A program made the translations under genes and the position numbers. Below are positions 18,010 to 24,642 of a DNA stretch of 24,642 bases, one piece after another. A model generated the notes under the pieces. The model was given only the letters and a program-made list of their open reading frames with translations. It did not search any database and had not been told where the DNA came from. The DNA comes from Bremia lactucae. Taxonomy: Eukaryota > Oomycota > Peronosporomycetes > Peronosporales > Peronosporaceae. The stretch lies in NCBI RefSeq assembly GCF_004359215.1, contig NW_027152091.1, positions 1 through 24,642 on the forward strand. The letters are read 5' to 3'. Each line of letters begins with the position of its first letter. Position 1 is the stretch's first letter.

Positions 18010-18154
18010 TAGATATAATGGCCTATACCTATTTATGGATAAGATTTCTGAACATTACTATGTAAGTAATATTCTCCAAATATTCTCTACCTTTTAGATA
18101 ATATATTAATAAACTATTTATAAGTGTTAATTTTATGTAACGATACACCCCGTC
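18005..18154 (-). repeat. AT-rich LTR-like fragment, opposite orientation
   Basis: On the minus strand it begins near gacggggtgtatcgttac, similar to aacggggtgtaccgtt at 15741, the presumed start of the family C LTR. The rest is AT-rich, with a hairpin ATTACT...AGTAAT at about 18053-18070. It replaces the expected integrase end. Assignment as a piece of an LTR start in inverted orientation is tentative. Confidence 0.4.
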
Positions 18155-18293
18155 GTAGCATGCGTGCGGCCCAGAACATCTAAGGGCATCCCAGACCTGT
18201 TATTGCCTCCAACTTCCTTTGGTTTGATTACCCAAAAGTCCATCTAAGAAGTCCACACACCTACCAAAAATGGTAAGCGGAACTATTTAGCAC
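18155..18293 (-). rRNA. 18S rRNA fragment (degenerate)
   Basis: Read on the minus strand: gctaaatagt near 18290, then gacttcttaga, ggaagttg, ggcaataacaggtctg, gatgcccttagatgttctgg and gccgcacgc, ending near gctac at 18155. This is the well conserved 3' part of eukaryotic small-subunit rRNA. Changes at conserved places (tcttagatgg for tcttagaggg, ggtctggga for ggtctgtga, gcatgc for gcgcgc) show it is a dead fragment. Several are C-to-T type at CG. It is only about 140 bases and sits between retrotransposon pieces. Confidence 0.85.
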
Positions 18294-18475
18294 GAGCCGG
18301 ATTACCGCTCCCGTGAAGACACTTAATCAAAGTACTTAGTGCGTTAGGTGAAGTCGCTAACGCGCCCACCGCAACTACCTCACTGCACGCAAAAGAAGCT
18401 GGTTAAACCGCCTCCTCGCTGTGCTATGGTGTGTGTATAAGTAGAGCGTGGCCGCATTACGACGTGCCCGCTTGC
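18291..18475 (+). repeat. Partial LTR of family C
   Basis: This contains the last 185 bases of the family C LTR, from gagccggattaccgctcccg to cccgcttgca. The first two thirds are missing and replaced by the 18S fragment. Its end falls exactly where homology between the two inverted arms stops (18476). Confidence 0.8.
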
Positions 18476-18639
18476 AGTTTACTGATGCCTGAATTGAGTC
18501 CTGAGCATTTATCGTTTAATTAAAATTCATCAGATAGGAAGATCAATAAAAATCTTGAGTCTGGTTCGCGAGGCGAAAATAGCCAAATCGACCACCCTTA
18601 CAATGAAGCTTAAATTTTAGCCCACGCAATTTTAATTTT

Positions 18640-19020
18640 AGAGGTCGAGCATAATTTCGAGCGTACACTCGCTGCAGCATATATTTACAGCGGAACATCG
18701 TAGGAAGATGCAGGTATCATTTAGGCCTTCGCTGTCTACTGAAAGTCGTTTACGCTATCACTACATTTAGGTTAGCGTCAGCAGTTGGCGTATGCGTAAA
18801 ATTTTAACGCTCGCTCATACCAGGCTTGCTCCTGATCTGGTAATCGACAATATCAAAGCCGGGTCTAAGAATGGGTCTGGCTTGGTCCCGCCTTTTCGAG
18901 TACAGCTAATCACACATGCGGAGGCTGCCTATTTGGCGTTACTCGAAGAGCAGCACGCGCACCGAAAGGCCTTATCAAATTACTATAGTGGCCGCTTATG
19001 CCATATACAACTTAAATAAC
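18640..19020 (+). pseudogene. Decayed reading frame shared by both arms (right copy)
   Basis: The frame from 18810 reads ILTLAHTRLAPDLVIDNIKA, then FRVQLITHAEAAYLALLEEQ and HRKAL, close to the left copy (3490-3720 minus). A frame further upstream, HAILILEVEHNF then TLAAAY, contains stops shared with the left arm. An ORF starting at ATG 18792 exists, but the shared upstream stops argue that the original gene was longer and already dead. Not recognised. Confidence 0.4.
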
Positions 19021-19029
19021 GTTCCTATA

Positions 19030-19239
19030 AAGCTCAGCAGTGTGTCCAACAAATGGTGCTGGTCGAATGTACGGTTCCGTACCGCTTGGAGGTCGAAACC
19101 TCAATACCGAACAAAATGGAGTTAACGTTAGACATATGGAATATCATCAAATGTTGACGTTGCATTTTATGCGCAATCGGAGACGCGGTTGTGCCTGTTC
19201 ACGCGCGCTCGCCCAAATCGACGTGTTTTTGACTGCCTC
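19030..19239 (+). repeat. Duplicated flank outside LTR A (right)
   Basis: This is the counterpart of 2744-2957. An open frame 19040-19369 passes through it, but in the left copy the same frame stops after 11 codons, so coding is doubtful. The last five bases, gcctc, are the presumed target-site half for family A. Confidence 0.5.
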
Positions 19240-19335
19240 TGTAATGAGGCACACATTGGTTGGAGAACCGTTTTGTGGTACCTTTATTGTAATGGGGCAC
19301 ACATCGGTTGGAGAACCGTTGTTGTGGTACATTTA
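19240..19335 (+). repeat. 48-base tandem duplication of LTR A start
   Basis: TGTAATGAGGCACACATTGG starts at 19240 and TGTAATGGGGCACACATCGG at 19288; the following bases also match through gtggtac. The left arm has a single copy. It could be a slippage duplication or the stump of a second LTR inserted into the first. Confidence 0.85.
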
Positions 19336-19571
19336 CTTTATGGGTAAATACCCTTTTATTCTATTTTAAAATAATTAATTACTTAAATTCCATTTATTAT
19401 GGGTAACAAATGTAGTCGCCGCCAGATATATATCTGGCGGCCGAAATCTATTTTGAATTAGCTACGGTAAGGTTTTGAATTTAAATTAAAATTAAAAATG
19501 CTGAGTTTTCCTTTTGATCTTGAAGTCTAAAAGTCTTCCTCTATCTTTAGCAGCGAAGAAGCTCCGCTACA
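19288..19571 (+). repeat. 5' LTR of family A (right copy), internally deleted
   Basis: This is 284 bases with TGTA...TACA ends. About 180 bases present at 2282-2743 and 23886-24352 are missing between the aaattaaaatt tract (about 19490) and the end. The hairpin CCGCCAGAT-ATAT-ATCTGGCGG is intact at about 19419-19440. A PBS follows after two bases. Confidence 0.85.
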
Positions 19572-19573
19572 TC

Positions 19574-19592
19574 TGGTAGCACTAGTAGTCAA
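19574..19592 (+). other. Primer binding site of family A
   Basis: TGGTAGCACTAGTAGTC follows the LTR end by two bases and begins with the TGG that would pair with a tRNA CCA end. The left copy has CGG. Confidence 0.6.
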
Positions 19593-19627
19593 TCTCTGAG
19601 TCTTTATAAGACTAAGCCTTCACTGAA

Positions 19628-20490
19628 ATGGAAGAGGTCTCAAAACTTATAGAAGCGCAGGGCATAGCGTATGACAAGCTCAAAACTTTATTTGGGCTTG
19701 AATATGTAAAGTTCAGTATATTCAGGGACCAGAGGTTTTGCATGCAAGGGTTGAAACCTTCATGCGTACGAATCCTCCCCGATCGGCCAGGTTCAGGATC
19801 ACCCTTGCGGCATCTATGCCAACTCGGTATATCTCTGTACCTCGAAGATAGAGCCATGGAGTGGGCACTCTCGTGCAGCGTCCATAGACGACGCTTTTTT
19901 TTCTCATGGGATTCGGTAATTCAGCAAATGACCAGCATGTTTGCACCGCCTGATTAGGCTTTACGCATACGATCACGGCTCATAGCGACTCGACAGGGTA
20001 AACGAGCCCTAGAGGACCATGCCCAGGAGTTGAGAACACTCATTGCATCTATGCTTCAAGGCCCGATGCAAGAAGCAACTATCGTAAATTTTTTTGGGGT
20101 TTCTCAATGAAGGCGTTGACCGTTCGGAATTATTACGACCCCATCCAGCTACTTTCGAAGACGCAATTGCCATAGCGCTACGCGCTGAGTTCGTCTTTAA
20201 GTCTGCTCGCGTTAGCCCGCCTATTTACCGAACAAGCTCTTCGAGCACATTGGTACCGTCTAATAGACCGGAATTCATGGATCTACGCCTCGTTGAGGAG
20301 GGAGAAAAGGCACTTCAAGCAGTGGAACAGCATGAAATCATTTGTAGATGTTGTATGTGCGGAAGCACGAAACATTTACGTCCGGCCTGTCCCCTACAAA
20401 ATACTCGTAAAGCTCAAAATAGCACCAATTCCGACCTATACCAGAAATCTGGTACGGTGCGGAAAACGTCGATACCATGTAGGTGAAAAC
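19628..20490 (+). pseudogene. Family A gag (right copy), broken
   Basis: ATG at 19628 begins MEEVSKLIEAQGIAYDKLK. Frames then give SWDSVIQQMTSMFAPPD ending in a stop at about 19957, the capsid continuation ATRQGKRALEDHAQELRTLI (about 19988-20045), GFLNEGVDRSELLRPHPATF (20094 on) and a complete zinc knuckle CCMCGSTKHLRPAC (CX2CX4HX4C, about 20355-20395). Two shifts and a stop break it. It is better preserved at the knuckle than the left copy. Confidence 0.8.
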
Positions 20491-20599
20491 CGCTCTACTG
20501 GGGAAGACCTAGGCTCTGTTAAAACTCTAGGAGGTGAGAATAAATAGAATCTAGCCCCAATTAGATCGGTGAGAGTACAAGCCTGGCTGCTAGTCGCTT

Positions 20600-20930
20600 T
20601 AGCGACTGTAAAGGGTTTTGATAAGCCGTGGTCAATTATAATTGACTCAGGAGCGTCTTGCACTTATGCTTGACGTCTTTCGCTTGAGGGAAACTAATGC
20701 GTTGGGGACTTAAAGCGCATGAAAGTGATACAATCACTGCTCGCTTAGCGACTGGGACTCGTGTCACTGCTCCTAAAGTTTCTTGAATTTAGGCAAGAAG
20801 TTTCTGGACTTTGACAGTATGGAACGCTGCCTCGTCCTTAATCGAATTCGAGATATGATCCCATCCTTGGTATGGCCTGGATTAAACGCCATGAGTCACG
20901 GATCGATTGGAGGTCTAAGACCTTAGGCAC
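20600..20930 (+). pseudogene. Family A retropepsin (right copy)
   Basis: SIIIDSGASCTYA at about 20635-20675 keeps the catalytic DSGA loop, followed at once by a TGA. The late part, RYDPILGMAWIKRHESRIDW then RSKTLG (about 20845-20925), matches the family's LGMxWL and IDW region. The part between carries stops. Inactive. Confidence 0.75.
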
Positions 20931-21720
20931 CACGCGCAATGTTCCAAGCAAATTTCTGAGAAGTCATGAGCCCACCTTTGCTAGGAGACAAAAGCGCTAT
21001 TGGCGCATATGACTGACTAAATTTATCAGTGTGTTAGACATTGTAATATCTGAGTTACTAAATCCAATGTTGAAAACATTTATTTTGGGCTTAACTCAGA
21101 AAAAGGAGTTGGAATGGCACGTATTCCGTCGAGTAGCAATTGTTTTAAAAACGATTCACTAAATGCTAAAAGCATTGTTGGCCTAAGACCGAGTCATCAA
21201 GGGTGTTATATCCCTGAGATACGTGGAGTGGCAAGTCTAAGTCCACCGTGGTCGGCCGAGGTGGCATCATGCTGAGTGTCAGTAGTGACATAATTGGCGG
21301 TTCGCCATGGCATTTCGGGTCAAACCCTTTTAATGCACGTGAAATGACACGTAAACGGTCGCTGGACAAGGAAGCTGAGTTACCTAATTCCTTGTCGGAT
21401 GTCGAAGTAGACACCAGCTCTGGTATAGATCCCATACAGGCTGAAAATTTGAAGACGTGAATGTCCCAGCCTCTAAGAGGCGTATTGTCTCTACTCCAAG
21501 GCTGGCGAGACGCGAAGGGTCTATACCCTCGCAAAGTGATTTGAGTAAGGAATTGAATACGCTTGTAATGGTGTAACCGGTAGCATCGAGGCAGAAGTTA
21601 GCCTTGCGGCAATCCCTTCGTAACATGCTCTTCTGCAGTAGACGAAATGTCTATTGATGAGTGCGGCCGAGCCTTAAGGGCTAACGACCTATCTTAGATG
21701 GTAGTCATTCGACCTATGAT
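20931..21720 (+). pseudogene. Family A pol spacer (right copy)
   Basis: This is the counterpart of 1-760 on the opposite strand. No enzyme motif is visible. A plus-strand frame at 21248-21460 (SVSSDIIGGSPWHFGSNP) corresponds to similar sense in the left copy and may be the original polyprotein frame. Confidence 0.5.
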
Positions 21721-22737
21721 TGAGTAAAACTCATCGTCACTTCTGGACGAAGCTGTCCTGGCCCGTCCTGGATGATACAAAAGCTGCATTAAGTGCGCGG
21801 AGTGAGTCATTGATCCTTAAAGATCCTACGGATCCACTTTATGTGTGGATCAAGGTATTCCAAGATGTGGTATATACCAATCCACCATCTGTTTTACCTG
21901 CGGATAGAGGTGTCCGTCATGAAATTGACTTGGTCAATACTGTGTCACACGACAGCGGCCTTTATCAAGGGAACAGTGTGACGTCATTAACGATTTCTTT
22001 CGTGCTAAGTACGAGGCGGGAATGGTACCCCGAGAGCAAATTTCCCCATTCGACACCAAAATTTTGTGTCAAAAAGCAAAAGGGTAAATAACGCATTGTA
22101 CATGCTTATAATAAGCTGAATGCTGCCTCTATACCAGCACAAAACGTTATTCCTAGAACGGATGTTCAGAACAATGTGGTGGGATGTACAATGTACAGTG
22201 CACTTGACGGAGTCGATGGTCATGCGAACTAGCGTTATCCCGCTTACAGCGGTTAGCAGCACAGGCAGTATGCTATGGGAGTGGTTGGTTATGCCACAAG
22301 GGCTTTCTAATGCCCCGGCAATATTTAATCGTCTTGTGATGCAACTGTTCCGCCCTCATCGAGGTTATGCACCGACTTATTTTGATGACATTTTTGTCCA
22401 TAGTCGTGCGGATCAGGTTCGGTCGGATATGAAAAACCAATTTGATCATTTGCGAGCTGTGCTTGAGTGTATGCGCACAAATGAACTATATGCCAATGCA
22501 TCTAAATGCATTTTTAGCGCAGAAGAAATTCTTTTAGGGTGCTTTATTGAAAAGCGAGGCCTCAGAGCGGATCCCGCTAAGGTAAAAGCCATAGAAGATT
22601 GGCATGTTCCTAAAAATCAAATGAATTTGCTGAATTGGTTGGGTCTCGCCAATTATTTACACAAATTTAGCGAAAAATACTCTGATATGGCTAGGCCATT
22701 ATCAAATCTCCTTAAAAAGGATACAGATTGGTGATGG
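21720..22737 (+). pseudogene. Family A reverse transcriptase
   Basis: The start, LPADRGVRHEIDLV (about 21890-21935), is typical of oomycete Gypsy RT. The first catalytic Asp lies in YSALDGVDG in a side frame near 22195-22220. Then IPLTAVSSTGSMLWEWLVMP and YFDDIFVHSRA (intact DD box, about 22378-22410) follow, and ECMRTNELYANASKCIF, ADPAKVKAIEDW and WLGLANYLHKFSEKY. A TGA after DTDW ends the long frame at 22734. A short deletion or shift near 22215 separates the first Asp from the rest. Confidence 0.85.
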
Positions 22738-23285
22738 ACTTACCCAGAGCATAATGCCTTTCAAGCAGTAAAGGATAGACTTATCCATGCCCCGATTCTG
22801 GGACTGCCAAATCAAAATTGGCCTGTCAGTGTTGTCTGTGACGCATCGAATTTTGTTATTGGAAGTGCTCTGTTACAAACAAATAGTGACGGCATGAACG
22901 TGTCATTGCGTTCAAGTCTAGACAGCTCAAAGCTGCGAAAAAGAAGTACCCAGTTCATGACAAAGAGTTACTTGCAATAAAGTATGCTCTTATCAAATTC
23001 AGAGTTCATCTTCAAGCCTCTAAGCCTCTTGTTATATTACAGATCACGCGTCAGTACACACGACTTAGTCGTCCTATCTCTCACAGAGAATGCCCGATGG
23101 CTCTCCTTTTAGCCGAATACAACTTCGAGGTGAAGTATAAGCCTGAAAAGCAGAATGCTTTGGCTAATGCGCTATCACGCAGGCCGCTTTATAAGCTCCC
23201 TCATTTAACGGCTATTATGTCGTCTATTACTGAATTATTCCGTTCAGCTTACACCCTGGATGACCAGTGTATAGCTTTGCTATGA
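22738..23285 (+). pseudogene. Family A RNase H
   Basis: Past the stop at 22734 the frame continues YPEHNAFQAVKDRLIHAPIL, then VSVVCDASNFVIGSALLQTN with the first RNase H Asp. A shift follows near 22895. VKYKPEKQNALANALSRRP (about 23130-23187) is the usual end of the Gypsy RNase H region. Broken by shifts and stops. Confidence 0.75.
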
Positions 23286-23329
23286 GCTCTAAATAACACT
23301 GAATCAGGCTCAAAATTGTCTTTACGTTT

Positions 23330-23885
23330 GCGTCACGGACGCTGTGGATCCTCCGCGCGTCGTTGTTCCTCATGATGAGAATTTAAAGTACTGAATCCTC
23401 CATGAGCCACACGATACTGTCCTTGGTGGTCATCTCGGTAGAGAAAAGAACTACGGCTCTGTAAGCCAGATTTATTGGTGGTTTAAACTTTTATAATGTA
23501 CGTTCGCACATGCGAAACTTGCCAACGGGCTAAACCCTCGGCGCATGGTGCTGCGCCACTGGCAAGTCTGCTCGTACATACAGGGTGTTGGGAGTCCATT
23601 AGTATGGATTTTGTTTTCGGTTTACCGCAAGTTTCGGCCGGAACACCAGCATAGTGGTATTTGTTGAGCGAGTAAGCAAAATGGCTCAATGAGCGGCTGT
23701 GCCGGATGCCATTGATGGTGAAGGTACAGCAAGGCTATTCATCGATCGCGTGTTTCGACAACACGGTTTGCCTGTGGCAAATGTCTATGATCGAAACCCT
23801 TGTTTCACTAAAAATTCTGCAAACTGATTTTCCGAGTGCTTGGCGTCAGATTTTACATGCCACCCCGGACCATCCGCGGATCGAT
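23330..23885 (+). pseudogene. Family A integrase, truncated in the core
   Basis: The zinc-binding motif is spread over frames: LGGHLGREKNYGSVSQIYWW (about 23421-23480) and CETCQRAKPSAHG (about 23513-23550). The core shows SISMDFVFGLP (first Asp, about 23598-23630) and VYDRNPCFTKNS (second Asp region, about 23783-23820). The sequence stops at DHPRID, just before the catalytic Glu, where LTR sequence begins at 23886. The C-terminal third and the normal 3' LTR are missing. Confidence 0.8.
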
Positions 23886-24352
23886 TGTAGCGGAGCTTCC
23901 TCGCTCCTTAAGTCAGAGAGACTTTCAGACTCAGAAAGTTACTTAGTTCTATTGAAATATTTGGTCTAACAATTCGGGGAGTCGTACAAGCTATTAAAGC
24001 TTAAGGAATCCTAGTTTAAGGGATTCAGGGGTTCGTAAAATCGAGTGGCAACTAGTGCCCAAGAGGATATACCTTAAAAAGGCTTCGATCTCTTACAGAT
24101 CAATGCGCAAGCCTTAGGAAGGCGCTTAACGCTTTAAGATCAAAAGAAGAACTGCACTTTATTTAATTATTTAATTTAAAACCTTCCCTAGCTAAATTAA
24201 AAATAAATTTCGGCCGCCAGATTTATATCTGGCGGCGACCACATTTGTTACCCATTATAAATGGGATTAATGTAACTTAGATGAAAGGGTATTTTGCTAT
24301 TAAGTACATGTACCACAACAACGGTTCTCCAACCGATGTATGCCCCATTACA
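23886..24352 (-). repeat. Full-length LTR A in inverted orientation
   Basis: This is 467 bases, the same family as 2282-2743; it reads TGTAATGGGGC...GCTACA on the minus strand. It contains the CCGCCAGAT-TTAT-ATCTGGCGG hairpin (about 24216-24237) and the CCCAT-TATAA-ATGGG hairpin (about 24251-24265). Compared with the left copy it has an extra stretch (tggcaactagtgcccaagag) near 24044. It points against the element it terminates. Confidence 0.9.
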
Positions 24353-24642
24353 CCCTCCCCCATCAGACTATTGACACTGAGTGACAACATTCGCTCCATT
24401 ACCTCTTTGAGGTTGGAACCTAAACATCTAACCGTTCGGTTGTGTTTTTTTATTCCTTTGTCTAATAACAATCAAGCGTGAGTCACAAACTCTGAGCACT
24501 TTCCTCGACGATGAGGGAATGGTGGACTTTGAAAGCCACTCTCAATCGGAGAATAAGGAGAAAGAGCGCCGTTCTCTCACGCCATTTTTGCGAATGGACG
24601 TCGGCAGGCTCCGAATCCGTTCTCAGAATGTGGTGCCGCTGA
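24353..24642 (+). other. Right flank with partial open frame
   Basis: This is outside family A and unlike the left flank. From about 24430 a plus-strand frame stays open to the window end, with LSTFLDDEGMVDFESHSQSE and RSLTPFLRMDVG, and an internal ATG at 24513. It has a charged composition but no family I recognise. It may be the start of a gene or of another element cut by the window end. Confidence 0.25.

Larger units (their letters stand above)
15737..18475 (+). mobile_element. Ty3/Gypsy element, family C, internally deleted
   Basis: This is a plus-strand element with an LTR at 15737-16270, a PBS-like site at 16273, gag, integrase, and a partial LTR at 18291-18475. Protease, RT and RNase H are absent: the gag zinc-knuckle region ends near 17340 and the integrase zinc domain begins near 17370. 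The 3' part is rearranged, with an LTR-like fragment in the opposite direction and an 18S rRNA fragment before the LTR remnant. It cannot move by itself. Confidence 0.8.
18476..21700 (+). repeat. Right arm of large inverted duplication
   Basis: This matches the reverse complement of 1-4030, apart from the solo LTR at 2958-3487 (absent here), about 180 bases missing from LTR A, and a 48-base tandem copy at 19240. The inner end abuts family C. The outer end of the match is set by the window start, not by the sequence. Confidence 0.85.
19240..24352 (+). mobile_element. Ty3/Gypsy element, family A (right copy), with inverted terminal LTRs
   Basis: This is a plus-strand gag-protease-RT-RNase H-integrase in normal Gypsy order. 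The left LTR (19288-19571) points with the genes, but the right LTR (23886-24352) points against them, so the whole unit begins TGTAATG and ends CATTACA as an inverted repeat. The integrase is cut within the DDE core just before that LTR. Five-base flanks gcctc and ccctc agree at four positions. All coding parts are decayed. Confidence 0.85.

Noticed and set aside
1..21700. Inverted arms as an assembly artefact (mirror join)
   Set aside because: The arms differ by many substitutions, a 530-base solo LTR, a 180-base LTR deletion and a 48-base duplication, so they are independent sequences.
19240..24352. DIRS-type retrotransposon because of inverted ends
   Set aside because: Integrase zinc and DDE motifs and Gypsy domain order are visible; no tyrosine recombinase was seen.

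Overview
This is a eukaryotic, probably oomycete (downy-mildew / Phytophthora-like) genomic segment. The main reasons are degenerate Ty3/Gypsy elements of the kind common in oomycetes, intron-free genes separated by AT-rich DNA, a GCTCATT initiator-like site before one gene, and no bacterial signals. Three genes look intact. Almost everything else is retrotransposon wreckage.

Layout. (1) 1-4030: left arm of a large inverted duplication. It holds the 5' part of Gypsy family A on the minus strand, flanking DNA and a solo LTR of family C. (2) 4243-4717: a second, truncated copy of the upstream region and first codons of the TMEM41-like gene. (3) 4718-10604: a complete but decayed chromodomain-type Gypsy element (family B, minus strand) with direct LTRs, primer binding site, polypurine tract, leader minisatellite, gag, protease, RT/RNase H, integrase and chromodomain. 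(4) 10605-15504: the gene island. It contains a TMEM41/VTT-type membrane protein (11051-11809) and two tandem, diverged TCAIM-like mitochondrial proteins (13424-14044 and 14407-15504). The shorter paralog has lost the J-like domain. A WD-repeat remnant lies between them and the TMEM41-like gene. (5) 15737-18475: an internally deleted family C Gypsy (gag joined to integrase), with an 18S rRNA fragment embedded at its 3' end. (6) 18476-21700: right arm of the inverted duplication. (7) to 24352: the rest of family A pol, ending in an LTR that points the wrong way, then an unexplained tail.

How it fits together. The two family A copies face each other around the gene island. Homology continues through non-LTR flanking DNA on both sides, so they derive from one duplicated block rather than two insertions. 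A family C solo LTR in the left arm has its empty site preserved in the right arm. Family B sits exactly between two copies of the TMEM41-like promoter and start, without a matching target-site duplication, which points to recombination between elements. I found no dedicated new defence or metabolic system. The most unusual objects are the inverted-LTR family A structure, the element-bracketed gene duplication and the domain-loss TCAIM-like paralog. All similarities were judged by eye; no alignment or search was run.
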